A stretch of DNA of 64,000 nucleotides from Toxorhynchites rutilus septentrionalis (Eukaryota; Arthropoda; Insecta; Diptera; Culicidae): assembly GCF_029784135.1 (NCBI RefSeq), contig NC_073745.1, positions 85,264,666 through 85,328,665 of the forward strand. Direction: 5' to 3'. The translations under genes and the position numbers were made by a program. The notes beneath the pieces are model-generated. The model was given only the letters and a program-made list of their open reading frames with translations. It made no database searches and was not told where the DNA came from. Position 1 is the first letter of the stretch. Every line of letters starts with the position of its first letter. This document shows, one piece after another, positions 22,745-34,155 of the stretch.

Positions 22745-24457
22745 ATGGCACTTTGTCTGTTGATCCTTCTTGTTCTGCAAATGCAACTTTATTTTGGACA
22801 AATCATTCAAATTCAAGACATTTCAACAAACCCCGGACTATTGACCATACGAATGGAATCAACATTCATCAAAAACGGACATATTCACGTTTATCACGAA
22901 GTAGACCTCGACCTATACCAACCTATACTTAACCAACTCAACACCATAATCACCGGATTAGAAACCTTTCCTAACATCAGAGAAATCACAAGAATGTTGC
23001 GTAGTAAAATGCATGAAATTACAAACTTATACAGAATCCTTTCCCCTAAGGAGAGACACAGAAGAGGAGCCTTAAATTTTTTAGGGTCTACAATAAAATT
23101 AATTACAGGAAACCTAGACCAAGAAGATTTAGACAGAATTAACACGGAGATTGAACATCTCAAGGCAGGAAATCGACAGTTAATTAATGAAAACAATTTA
23201 CAAGCAACAATCAATGAAAAACTACAAAATAGAATAAATAAAATAATCCAATCCATTAATGACCAACAAAGTAAGTTGGTAAAACAAATTATTTCAAATA
23301 GACAAGCTATATTAGATCCCAACAATGTAAACCAAAATTTCACGGCCCTCAGCAAAGTAATCAGAGTTTCATTTCACCTAGACCAAATACGAAACCACCT
23401 AGACACCGTATTCGAAACCATTCAATTAGCTCGCGTAAATGTGATTTCGAGGAACTTCTTAGAACCGGAGGAATTAAAAGTCATAGTGCATCAGTTAGAA
23501 AAACAGAACATTACATTGCTTAATTCAGAACAGGCTTATGAATTTATAAGTATAAAAATAGTCTTTAAGAACAGCAAATTATATTTTGTTATCTCAGTGC
23601 CATTTGTTAAAACGGAAATATTTAACGAGTTGCTGCTGGAACCATTACCAATCAACGGAACATCTCTAAAACTACCATCAAGGACAGCAATAGTAGGAAG
23701 CCAATCAACTTATCTTCTCAACGGGCGATGCCAACCTGTGGGACAAAATACCATGTGCGATCAGAACAATCTGATAGACGTTTCCAACGACGCATGTTAT
23801 TCCAAAATCCTACGAGGATTTTCCGGAAAGTGCAGCTTCGTGGATTTCCATATCGTGCTGAAGGACGTTCAAAAAGTATTCATACAAACGGATTGCAAAC
23901 TGACAAACAGAACACTATCAGGTAGTTTTCTAATATACTTCTCAAACTGTGCAGTAATCATCAATGGCACAAAGTTTGACAATCGAGAAAGACACAACAA
24001 ACAAACACCACTGGCAATATCGCTAGATGGTCTACAAATAGAAAAAGGCGCTCTCGAGGAGAATATAACTATAGAAAAACTACAAGAATTAAACATCCGC
24101 AACCGTGAACGAATGGATTCAATAGAAGAATCATTTGCAATCCATATCTCAACAAATATCGGAATATTTTCGATAATTATAATTTCTGGAATAGTAATAG
24201 CCATAACGAAAATCAACAAACGCACTAGTAACGTATTTAAAATTGGCCAGCATCCATTCCCAGAACCCCGCAGAACATTACCAGAGAAGAAGGAAAATTC
24301 AGAGAAACCAACATCCGCTAAAATCGAACCGGGACGGTTCGAACTTCATGAGGGAGCAGTTACCGTCAATTCCAAACGGCAACACCAGCCATGCACCAGC
24401 TCGAACAACCTAAACAGCGGCATCATCACTTTTGGCCAAACGTCCCATCTTCACTGA
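22745..24457 (+). CDS. env: Provirus env-like glycoprotein
   Basis: 570 residues. A hydrophobic signal peptide spans about residues 1-18. A furin-type site, RHRR, lies at residues 104-107, followed by the fusion-peptide-like GALNFLGS. Long helical stretches follow, several N-X-S/T sites are present, and a membrane anchor lies near residues 465-485 (IGIFSIIIISGIVIAI). A basic cytoplasmic tail follows. This architecture matches the errantivirus Env and baculovirus F-type fusion protein group, which mediates cell entry. The last 33 codons lie inside the 3' LTR. No internal stop or frameshift is seen. Confidence 0.88.
   Translation: MALCLLILLVLQMQLYFGQIIQIQDISTNPGLLTIRMESTFIKNGHIHVYHEVDLDLYQPILNQLNTIITGLETFPNIREITRMLRSKMHEITNLYRILSPKERHRRGALNFLGSTIKLITGNLDQEDLDRINTEIEHLKAGNRQLINENNLQATINEKLQNRINKIIQSINDQQSKLVKQIISNRQAILDPNNVNQNFTALSKVIRVSFHLDQIRNHLDTVFETIQLARVNVISRNFLEPEELKVIVHQLEKQNITLLNSEQAYEFISIKIVFKNSKLYFVISVPFVKTEIFNELLLEPLPINGTSLKLPSRTAIVGSQSTYLLNGRCQPVGQNTMCDQNNLIDVSNDACYSKILRGFSGKCSFVDFHIVLKDVQKVFIQTDCKLTNRTLSGSFLIYFSNCAVIINGTKFDNRERHNKQTPLAISLDGLQIEKGALEENITIEKLQELNIRNRERMDSIEESFAIHISTNIGIFSIIIISGIVIAITKINKRTSNVFKIGQHPFPEPRRTLPEKKENSEKPTSAKIEPGRFELHEGAVTVNSKRQHQPCTSSNNLNSGIITFGQTSHLH
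24340..24357 (+). other. Polypurine tract region of the provirus
   Basis: GAGGGAGC immediately precedes the 3' LTR, a short purine-rich plus-strand priming site inside the env frame. The exact limits are uncertain. Confidence 0.5.
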
Positions 24458-24673
24458 AATAACATATTCAACGTAGACACCACAACACGAATCAGCATAA
24501 CAGGCAACGGTACGCAACTCGAGAATGTAGGTATCAAATTCCCTTCGGCTCATTGAGTAGGCATAAATCATAAGTCATGTAAACTGGAAGCGATAATAAA
24601 GTTAGTCTTAATCTTACAGTGAACAAGTGTAGTTCTTTTTTAAAAACGCTCTCCTTTAATTTAAAAACGTAAG

Positions 24674-24674
<1 letters not shown>
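24358..24674 (+). repeat. 3' LTR of the provirus
   Basis: The 317 bases appear identical to the 5' LTR by eye. The 5' part encodes the end of env. It is followed by TATA repeats, matching the target array on the left. Confidence 0.93.

Positions 24675-24704
<30 letters not shown>
24675..24704. repeat. (TA)n remainder of the provirus target
   Basis: A short TA array directly after the 3' LTR, the right part of the microsatellite split by the insertion. Confidence 0.85.
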
Positions 24705-24708
<4 letters not shown>

Positions 24709-25608
24709 GGAATTGAAAAAAAATACGTTTTTGAGAAAAATGAATTTTAATTTTTAGAATAATTTTTTTGCCAGCGTAATTTAATTCAAATAATTTCCTA
24801 CATTTCATCTTTCGACATGAATTTTGTAGGTATCATAGTTTTTAACTTATAATTTTTTTGTAAAAAATTAAGAAAACAAATTTGTCTTTTTTCAAAAAGT
24901 AGTCTAATTATTTTTCGAATATTTCAAGTACGCAAAGTTGCTTAAATGACCCATGTCTTTATACCCACAACGTTTCACTACTATCTGAGAAGGTGCTGCC
25001 AATGGCCAGTCGAGTAGGCATGAAATTCGTCTATGGCATTATGCCTTAGTCATTTCATTCACTTATTGTAGACTTACAAAATATGTGAACCGAAGAATTG
25101 TCGAACGATCATTGTATTTTACATCGCTTTCTGAAGTTATTGCATCGCAAAAGTGTACGTACTTCTCGAACAGCGTATTTGCTTGATTAGATTAACTTCA
25201 GGCACCCAGTTTCGATTTTGACATGTGAAAAACTGGGAGGAAGTAATGAAACACACGCGAGACTGTATTCGCGTAAATCACTAATGATTTTATTCTCCTT
25301 AGTTGCACGACGGTCGGTTAGGAAAGAGCCCGAATGATAGTCAGCATTCGCTGAGCAATCTGTATGCTATATTGTTATAGCTGAATGGCAACAGTTTATC
25401 AGTTTATGCATTTCCTGAACGAAGCTTGACGTCTAGTGAACCTGTTCACGAATCAATACGGTGTACTTTGAGTAATAGATAACAAAGTAGTCACCCACAC
25501 GAGACAACGCACAGTGCGTTGAATGCATAGAAATGTGGGACAAAAATCATAACAGCAGAATTTACCCATTGTAACACTTTGGTGTGAAGGAAAAGATTGT
25601 TTGTAAGT
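24705..25608. other. AT-rich spacer
   Basis: No gene, repeat boundary or RNA gene is recognised. The open frames are short and T-rich. Confidence 0.4.
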
Positions 25609-25689
25609 ATCAGAACCAGGGTTGCCATTTTGGATTCTGTAAAATGTTCTGAAAAAAACTGTATATCTGTATTTTGCGCAAACAATTCT

Positions 25690-26050
25690 GTATAAAAAAA
25701 ATCTGTAACGAAAAATTAAGAGAAAGAATAAAAATAAAGGTGCTTCAAACGATTTCCGGACTTTTTTTTGTTGATGTTGTGAAGCGAAAATATTCGCTGG
25801 ACACACGTTGATGAATGTTATCGAAAAGTGTCCTTAAAACGACTTTAGCAATGGATACAAAAATTTCTCATCACGCCTTTTGTCATCCAACAGCTGGGAC
25901 CATATTATATCTGAGTCACTCAATTTTTGCTCCATAAGATTCATCCTGAGTAGCCCGCATTCGTTATTCAAGCCTTGTCTAATACCTAATTGAAAGAATT
26001 GAGGAAATTGGTGCATCCAATCAACCAATAACATTCATGTCTCATTATAA
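25690..26050 (-). pseudogene. Possible 3' part of the hAT transposase
   Basis: Short minus-strand frames with stops (for example WMHQFPQFFQLGIRQGLNNE) lie just inside the left end, where the C-terminal part would be if transcription ran from the right. Assignment rests mainly on position relative to the clearer relic at 30170-30305; the sequence itself is not decisive. Confidence 0.35.
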
Positions 26051-26516
26051 ATGTGGCAAAATTGGGAACATTCTTTTTGTTTAGTCATAGGATCATTTAA
26101 ATGAGTCTATATAAGGTAAATGATTTTGGTTTGTCCAGTCGAAAATATGATCAAGGTTTTTCCACTCTTATGCTCTTATTCAGCACACCTTTTTCAAATC
26201 AGGTATTTGAATGTTCCAAAACACATAAATTATGTTGTCTTTTTCATGATTTACAGTAGTTTCATAGTATATATTTGCGGAATGACATGTTTTTAAGGAA
26301 ATACACCTTCTATTGGTGTCAATGCGCCATTCGAGCTAACCTTTAATCGAACACCAGATGATTATTTGGCACGTATTCAGACATTTTCTGGATTATAACA
26401 CTATGTGTGGAGCAAAGATTTTTGATCCGGGAAACTGCAAAACTCTTCGGTATACAGGGCGGGGTCGATTATATTACCCGTTTGTATGTACGTGTGCTTG
26501 TGTGTGTGTGTACGTT

Positions 26517-26790
26517 GTGCTCCCTTGGCCGAGTGGTTAGCGTCATAACTAACATGCCGGGTGTTCGGGTTCGATTCCCGTTCTGGTCGGGGGAATTCTT
26601 CGTCAAAGAAATTTCCTCCGACTTGCACTGTGATCACGCGTATTCTAGAGCTTGCCACTCAGAATGCATTCAAGGCGTGTTATTTGGCATAGAAATCTCA
26701 ACTAAGTACTAATAAAAATGACGCAAGTAATACTACGTTGAGACGGCGAAGTTCCTCTAGGAACGTTAGTGCCATTGAAGAAGAAGAAGA
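26517..26790 (+). mobile_element. tRNA-headed SINE with GAA tail, copy 1
   Basis: The head has an A box (TGGCCGAGTGGTTAG) and B box (GGTTCGATTCC), followed by a non-tRNA body and a (GAA)n tail. TGTACGT flanks it at 26509-26515 and 26791-26797. At least two more copies lie in this window (46365-46640 and 63741 onward). It resembles the Aedes Feilai class of tRNA-related SINEs; the exact family is not certain. Confidence 0.85.
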
Positions 26791-26935
26791 TGTACGTGTG
26801 TAACATTGTAACTTTGTCTATTACGCTGTCCCACATTAATAGAAATTTAACCCCCTTCCTGTTGACCGATTGGTCTGATATTTGGAACACACCTTTATCT
26901 CTGCATATAATGATTGCGTATTTCATGATCTTAAA

Positions 26936-27385
26936 AATCCAAAAAGGCGGCTGCTACAAAATGGCGGATTTCATATTTCCTCTAAATCCCATCAATATGA
27001 GTATCAAACGAAAGGGCTTGACTGGTAGAATACAATTATTGATGAAAAACGTAAATCCAAGATGGCGGCCGCTACAAAATGGTGTATTACATATTTTCTC
27101 AGAACCCTATCAATATATGAAAGGGCTTGACTAGTAGAACACAGTTTTATATGAAAAATGCAAATAGCTGTGTTCTACTAGTCAAGCCCTTTCATTTGAT
27201 ACCCATATTGATAGGGTTCTGAGAAAATATGTTATACACCATTTTGTAGCGGCCGCCATCTTGGATTTACGTTTTTCATCAATAATTGTATTCTACAGGT
27301 CAAGCCCTTTCGTTTGATACTCATATTGATGGGGTTTAGAGGAAATATGAAATCCGCCATTTTGTAGCAGCCGCCTTTTTGGATT
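26936..27385. repeat. 450-bp near-perfect inverted repeat (hairpin)
   Basis: The left arm (26936-27144) and right arm (27168-27385) are reverse complements with few differences, around a 23-base spacer. Each arm is itself made of two related units of about 105-117 bases, both carrying GGCGGC-GCTACAAAATGG and AAAGGGCTTGACT phrases. A transcript would fold into a long double-stranded RNA. It has no coding meaning. Confidence 0.9.
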
Positions 27386-29036
27386 AAATATAAAAAATAT
27401 AATTGGCGCCATCTTGTGAAAATACAATAAATAATTAAATTAATAAAAAACTTTTGTACCAAACGTGTTTTCATTTAGTCCTGCTGCTTATGACGCACCC
27501 TTTAATAAGTTCTAATTTCTCTCAAAAAAATGCAAATAAAACACGTGTCCGGATTTGAAGGCAAAAATGTCCGGATTTCAAACATGACTAAAAAAGTGTA
27601 TGGATTTAAAAACACGACACGATGAAAGAAATTTCAAATTTTGAACAAATAAAACATGATTTTGTGGAATTTTGTGATTCATAACTTAGATGGAGGCCTT
27701 CTAATTCTATAGGAACGCTAAATTTTCATGCTATGATATGTCAATAATTTTTGGTAGTTGAAGTTATTATCGTAAGCGCTAAAGCGTGCGGATTTCGATG
27801 CATTACTATAGCAGGAATAAAGTTTTTCTGTGTTGAGTGTGTAGAGGATAACACTTTTAAAATGCCCAAGAGGCAATATTCTGAAGAAAACTTCAATTAT
27901 GAATGGATCAATATGATGACAGTAAACCCCAGCAATGATAAATGCAACATCTATTTGAGAATTCGAATGTTTTCATTTCAAGTGATTTCTAAAACCGGAC
28001 AAACCATGATCATTTTTTGGACAAACCATGATCAGAGATGGTCAAACCATGATCATAATTTCTCTTTGAGGAAAATAGTTTAAAAAACATGAAAATTTGA
28101 ATAATTTCAACATCTTATGGTAGTATTAGCAAACTAGGGAATTTCCAACGATTTTTCTGATTTTCATGAAGAAAAATCGATTTGCATATAGGGTAAATGA
28201 TCTTGGTTTGTCCAGTCGAAAATATGATCATGGTTTGCCCACTTTTTTGAATGATCTAATTCAGCGCTCCTGTGTCAAATAAGGCCTTCGAATGTTTCGA
28301 AACATATAAATGAAATTGCCTTTTACATGCTTTATAGTAGTTTGATAGTATATTTTTACGAAATCACATGTTTTAAAGGATTATAAAATACACCTTCTAT
28401 TTGTGTCAATGCGCCCCTCATTCGAGCTAACTTTTAATCGATCACCAGATGATTATTTGGCACGTATTCAGACCTTTTCTGGATTACAACACTTATACAT
28501 ATTGTAAACATCATGCTTGCTCACCATTTGTATCGGATTTATTGTCCAATTCAATAATGTTGTTTTGTCCACATGATTTCTATGGCAACCGCTTGGCGCG
28601 CTGCAGTTTGTTTATGTTTGTTTATGGTGTGCTTCGCGCATAGCAGAAGTATGGTTTTTCTGTGTTGATTGTGTTGAGGTGAACACTTCTAAAATGCCGA
28701 AGAAAAGGCAATATTCTGAAGAAAGCCTAAATTATTAATGAAACAATATGATGACAGTAAACTCAAGCAATGATAAATGCAACATCTAATTGTGAATTCG
28801 AATGTTTTCATTCAAAAATGGAGATTTCTAAAACCGGACAAACCATGATCATTATTTTTGGTCAAACCATGATCATAATTCTTCTTTAAGGAAAATCGTT
28901 AAAAAACATAAAAATTTGAATAATTTCAACACCTTATGGTAGTATTAGCAACTAGAGACTTGGGGCTTTTCAACAAACCCAAACTCGTATCGATTATGTG
29001 TGATTTTCATGAAGAAAAATCGATTTGCATTTACTA

Positions 29037-30109
29037 AAGGGTGTGTCACATCAAATTGCATCACGGAAAAAACGCTGTAGAAATTTAATGTTTAGGAATT
29101 ATATCTTCAGCTTTCGCTTATAATCAGATAAGAGTGTATAGATCACGTTGGCCATGCTTCACTGTCAATTTTTCGTAAATTTGGAAAAATGTCGTCGAAC
29201 GAAAAAGAGCGTCGTGAATTAATCCTGTGCACTCATTTCGAGAATCCGGAGTTGTCACATCGGGACATCGGTAAGATGCTGGGAATCGTCCAATCCACGG
29301 TCAGCAGAGTACTAAAACGATACTTCGAGAACCTAACCATCGACCGGAAGGTGAAGAACGGCAAAAATGAATGCTCCGTCAGTGAAAAAGATCACAAGCG
29401 CGTAGTTAAGCAGTTTAGACGTGATCCGAGAAGTTCGGTCCGGGATGTCGCCAATAAGCTGAATTTGTCAAGTTCATTCGTCCAGCGGACCAAGCAGCGG
29501 GAGGGCCTGCGTACATACAAGGTTCAGAAGGCTCCTAACCGCGACGAAAGGCAAAACATGGTGGGGAAGACGCGACCCCGGAAGCTGTACACCGAAATGC
29601 TGACGAAGCCGCATTGCCTGGTAATGGACGACGAAACCTACGTCAAAGCGGACTTTCGTCAGCTGCCCGGCCTGTTGTTCTTCTCCGCAGAGGACAAATT
29701 CAGCGTTCCGGAGGAGATTCGCAACAGAAACTATCCAAGTTTGCCAAAAAGTACATGGTGTGGCAAGCGATCTGCTCTTGCGGAAAGCGGAGCGCCCCCT
29801 TCGTGATGACCGGCACGGTAAACGGGCCTCCGGAATAACCCAAAAGTTGTCAAATCGGAGGCGGACTTCAAGAAAAAATGGATTTCTGTTCAAAAAAAAC
29901 TACAACCTGACGTTGTACAGAACCTTATGGACGGGGTAAAGAGGAAGGTGCGAGCATACGGGCTTGGGCTCGAAGTATGAATAAAAAGAAAATGCCAAAA
30001 GTTGTTTAATAGTTTTTATTTTACTGTCTAAAATTTTCAAAAGGATCGGTCTACTGGGCGAATTTCTACAGCGTATTTTCCGTGATGCAATTTGATGTGA
30101 CACACCCTT
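29037..30109 (+). mobile_element. ITmD37E-family transposon, internally deleted
   Basis: Terminal inverted repeats of about 49 bp begin AAGGGTGTGTCACATCAAAT and differ at one or so positions. TA flanks both ends (29035-29036 and 30110-30111), the tc1/mariner target. The interior carries a damaged transposase. It interrupts pogo-like copy B, so it is younger than that copy. Confidence 0.88.
29189..29980 (+). pseudogene. ITmD37E transposase, deleted
   Basis: The N-terminal half is readable: a helix-turn-helix (HRDIGKMLGIVQSTVSRVLK), a second DNA-binding region, then the first catalytic aspartate in MDDETYVKADF. A frameshift occurs after EEIRNRNYPS, and KYMVWQAICSCGKRSAPFV continues in another frame. 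The part with the second aspartate and the glutamate is deleted; the C-terminal tail (GVKRKVRAYGLGLEV) resumes near 29930. The enzyme cannot be active. Confidence 0.85.
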
Positions 30110-30157
30110 TAGTTGCGTAAAAACACCCCAAATTGGACAAACCAAGATTATTTACCC

Positions 30158-30305
30158 TTCTACGATTGGCAGATTGATTATGGTCATACATAACATGGAA
30201 CAGAAAGAATTGTTTTAGCTCTTCAAATCGCTCAAGATTTCGCTTAACAACTGCCTCTAACGAAAACCATCTCGTTGCGTTGCATTCAACATTTTTATAA
30301 GTCAA
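30158..30305 (-). pseudogene. hAT transposase middle fragment
   Basis: Reading the minus strand gives NATRWFSLEAVVKRNLERFEE, which matches the conserved TRWLS-type segment of hAT transposases. The frame is short and truncated by the pogo-like insertion on its left. Confidence 0.6.
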
Positions 30306-30458
30306 GGTATCTGCATGTAATGTAATATTAATATTTAATATTTACAATTGAATTTCTGTAATTCTGTAATTCTGTATATACGGACTCTGTATTTCAAATT
30401 TGACGAAAAATCTGTAAAATACAGAATATTCTGTATATGTGGCAACCCTGATCAGAAC

Positions 30459-30925
<467 letters not shown>

Positions 30926-30929
30926 CACA

Positions 30930-31358
30930 AAAATTTTTTTTTATTACATTGCATGTATCACTACTTTTTTCAAGGAAAAATAATCACGACCAGCACGACA
31001 CCGATGCCCACATTTAATACGACCGCAAAGGGTAAATTCGCCGCTACACCCAACATTTATTTTAAGCACATGTTTTGTCATCCCGATTTATTACATTAAA
31101 TGTGCCAGAACAGAAGGCGTTCGGCGGTCATCGATTCGATAACACTGAAGAAATTCGTGATGCAGTTACATCGTATTTCAAAAACTTGAAGTATAGAAAA
31201 ACTCATGCCACGATATGAAAAATTCCTGGAACGTTACGGCGATTAAGTAGAAAAATAGAAAATAAAACGTAAGTTACGAAAATCACCTTGTTTTTTGTCC
31301 TAACTTTATTTTTCCACGATTTCTGAGGCACTGAAACTTAATTTTTGGACGACCCTCG
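30930..31358 (+). mobile_element. mariner-type transposon, 3' fragment
   Basis: Translated fragments FDNTEEIRDAVTSYFKNL (near 31130-31185) and LMPRYEKFLERYGD (near 31201-31245, other frame) match the C-terminal end of mariner transposases. TTTTTGGACGACCCTCG at 31342-31358 is a mariner-type terminal repeat followed by TA. The 5' two thirds, including the catalytic domain, are missing. Confidence 0.7.
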
Positions 31359-31359
31359 T

Positions 31360-33547
31360 ATTATCGAATCTTAGTTGAAAGTGCGACTTATTCTCTTTCA
31401 GTAAAAAGCATACAAAAAAAATAGTATACAATTTGAAACCTTTTTTTTCTCGGCATGACAACCATATAATTTTGTCACAACATATAAGTTTAGTGTATTT
31501 TCCGACTGCCTGCGACGTAAATCAGAACCCGAATGTACATCCGTTCGGTTCCCTTTCCATTCTCTTCACAGCCACAATCGTCATCACGGTTAGACACATC
31601 GTCGGTAACCGGTAAGCTTTCGTAATCGCCTGCCTGGCAGCAGCAGCGGAGTTTTGCTGCCTGATGACAACCCCGGCAGGAAAAGCATCCGTCCATCAAT
31701 TCGAGACCCGAGTGAGAGGCAAATTATACCTCTGTTTCCCCCCAAAAATGAACAACTCTGGAGCCCCAACAAACTGCATTTAGTGTCGCCATCACGTCAT
31801 CGGCTCTTTTTGTCCGTTCGTACGTACGTACAATTACTTGAAACTGACGGACGCTAAAGTTGGCAGTAGATAGTATTCGGGCAAAATAAAAATAGACTCA
31901 CCGCAAGCGATTCCACCGAAATCACCCTTCGCTGCGAGCGGATCAGCTTCCTCCCCGTCGTTTGCCAAAGGGGGCGGAAAAAGAAGCGTTAGACGGGTAG
32001 ATTTTTGTGTTGAATAACAGTCACGTTTCAAAGCATCGTGGGAGAATTCTTCAAGGTCCGAGTCGTTGCTGGGGAGCTGGCGAATCAACAGCGACGAAAT
32101 AGAACGGGTGCTGCCCAATTTGTTGGTTCAAAATGACGCAAATCGAGATTGAAACATCATCAGAACATCCATTCGATTGTCTTCTCGGCAATTAGTTTAG
32201 TCATGTGACTTCCATGTCAGTCGCGGCAGCAGTCGACAGTCGCGAATAGCATCACCACAGCAGCTTCCTTCCTTCAGGGAAGGTTCTTTTCGACCAAGTC
32301 TCGAGAGGCCAAGCGGTAGTAGCACTTATATTAATGATGCGTTTCGCCTTGGACTAGCAGAAACCAGCATAAAAACTACATAACCTTACTTTCCCATTTC
32401 GCACGTCGAATACGCGTCGAGATGCGAGAAGTGGCTTTCCTTCTGCACGCCGAAAGACTCACGCGCGTATCACCGACCTTAGGGTCTTACCTCGACATAC
32501 AGTCGCCGCAACGGCACGCAACGTTGAAAGGCTTTTCCCTTTCGTCCAATAGCCATCCGAGTCAACAGTTGGCTCCAAAAAAAATCAAGAACGCTGAAGA
32601 TCTTGCGAAGTGGAAACGAAACGAGTTTCCTTTCGCAGGAGATAGAATGAAAAGTTCACGTCCTTCACGTCGCTCTCTGGGGGGATCTCACTGCTGGCTG
32701 CTGGAAGGCGCAGATATTTCTTTCTTTTTCGTTGTTGTTGGAAAGAAGAGCTCGCCGCGCAGGTTCGGGAAGTTGTCAGTCAGCACATTGCGGAAATGCA
32801 ATGTTCCATGGTAATGTAAAGCTTTTCGGCGAAGATTAAACAATGGAATAGAACGTGTTTTGTTTCATATTTAACGCCAATTGCGCGTAGAATCACTCAT
32901 GGTTCCAAGCTCTGTTTGGGGTGAGAATTATTTTACTGTAGATCTTCCGGAATACAAAAATAGCACACTATTCATATATAACTCCAACACGGATAGCTTT
33001 CAATAATGGTTATGACATGAAGAGCATAGTTCTCCGCAAAACGCAAAGAGCAAAGATCGAGTCTCCACTTTTGTTCTTTATATCTTCCTTTTCTGAATAT
33101 CTTCCTATTTATTGAAATAGGTTACAAACTGCGGTTTGGTCGTTTCAGACATCAATAAAAATTGAATTCAGTCGAAGAAAGCCATAAGGAATTGTGAGGC
33201 TTGTATTTATTCTCATCAAACAGACTGCACAAAGTTCTGGAGTATTTCATTATTTCAATATTGATCATTATTGATCGAAATGAGTTTAGGGGCTGTACCA
33301 CGTTGACAGAAAAAGCACCATTCAAGACACCCCCCTCCCCCTTCGTGGACAAGCGTGAACATTTCCTATACCCCTCCCCCTGTTGTCCACGTGGACATTC
33401 CGCTAATTTTGGAAACAGTCGAGAAAAAAAATTAAATTGCGCCAAAATTTAATTTTAAACTTCATTCTATTTTCTGTCTTATATTTTTATTGATGAAAAC
33501 ATTAATTTTATTAATAATAGTGGTTTGTTTTCACTTTCTATTTTTAT
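31360..33547. other. Spacer without recognised gene
   Basis: Somewhat GC-richer around 31500-32800. Frames of 60-130 codons exist on both strands, but none shows a known domain. CCCCTCCCCC and CACGTGGACATT phrases near 33330-33405 belong to a dispersed repeat seen again near 34000-34340 and 45712-45775. It could include host regulatory DNA; nothing specific is supported. Confidence 0.4.
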
Positions 33548-33948
33548 CCAGGAAGCAGGGTTGCCAACTATTTTTTTGAATAATCAGGGAGAATGAAAAA
33601 AAAATCAGGGAAAATCAGGATAGCTCATATTGGGTTGTCCCGAAAGTTCGTACCGTAAAGGCGGCTATCTTTGATAGCTTTTTTAATCATTATCTAAATG
33701 TAAATCTCTTGAACGGATTATACCCACTTTTTTGAATTTTTAAAACAAGTACTGAATATTATAGAATGCATGTACAACAACAAAACCCATCCGTATTGTT
33801 TCAAGTTTGCTATTGATTTTGTTTTGTAATCAATGGTCAGTTTTCTGTTTTCGGATAACTTTGATAATGCTGAAATAATAAAGAAAAATATTAGAAAAAA
33901 TCACTATTTTTATTACGATAGATTATATTGAGGTAAAGTTTCATAAAA

Positions 33949-34155
33949 GGGCTGTTCATAAACCATGTGGACATATTTTTCGTGGGTGGTCATCCACATT
34001 CCACGTGGTTAGAAGACTTTGAATTCCTCTCCCTTTTTTCGACAGTCTTCTAGTTATATCATAAAATACTTTTTATGAATTGTGGACATTTGCAAACTCC
34101 TCTTTTCCACTTGACTGGCCACGTGGAATGTGGTCCTTTAAGTATGAACAGTCCC
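33949..34155. repeat. 207-bp MITE with TIRs, inside the hAT relic
   Basis: GGGCTGTTCATA at 33949 faces TATGAACAGTCCC at 34143-34155, an inverted pair with one indel. Both flanks carry AAA-type bases, so the target duplication is unclear. Palindromic CCACGTGG motifs lie within. Related CACGTGG phrases continue to 34335. Confidence 0.6.

Larger units (their letters stand above)
26115..28190. mobile_element. pogo-like deletion derivative, copy A, with later insertions
   Basis: It begins with GGTAAATGATTTTGGTTTG and contains the same left segment as copy B (ATGATTATTTGGCACGTATT near 26357) and the same right segment (from about 27780). There an ATG at 27862 opens MPKRQYSEEN, like the start of a pogo-type transposase. 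Repeated AAACCATGATCA motifs follow near 28000-28055. The SINE at 26517 and the hairpin at 26936 separate its two halves. No transposase core remains. Confidence 0.55.
28191..30157. mobile_element. pogo-like deletion derivative, copy B, with TIRs
   Basis: GGGTAAATGATCTTGGTTTG at the left is matched by CAAACCAAGATTATTTACCC at 30138-30156 on the right. An ATG at 28694 opens MPKKRQYSEE, then stops, so the transposase body is deleted. GATCATGGTTTG-type motifs recur in subterminal positions. An ITmD37E element sits inside at 29037-30109. Copies A and B lie in tandem in the same orientation. Confidence 0.6.
25617..30450. mobile_element. hAT transposon relic with perfect 8-bp target duplication
   Basis: The ends are CAGGGTTGCCA at 25617 and its reverse complement TGGCAACCCTG at 30440-30450. 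ATCAGAAC flanks both sides (25609-25616 and 30451-30458), the 8-bp duplication expected for hAT. ATTCTGTA-type subterminal repeats occur near both ends. Minus-strand transposase relics survive near each end. The interior was later filled by other elements, so the 4.8-kb size is mostly acquired. Confidence 0.85.

Noticed and set aside
26517..26592. A functional tRNA gene at the SINE head
   Set aside because: The A and B boxes and length fit, but the unit continues into a shared SINE body with a target duplication, and the same head occurs in other copies.
26939..27474. Frames on both strands with identical text (FPLNPINMSIKRKGLT)
   Set aside because: They arise because the two hairpin arms are reverse complements; no protein is implied.
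32422..32814. 130-codon plus-strand frame as a host gene
   Set aside because: It has no recognisable domain, no upstream or downstream coding support and biased composition, so chance is as likely.
33640..33680. A mariner element starting at TTGGGTTGTCCCGAAAGTTC
   Set aside because: The motif resembles a mariner terminal repeat, but no matching right end or transposase text was found nearby.
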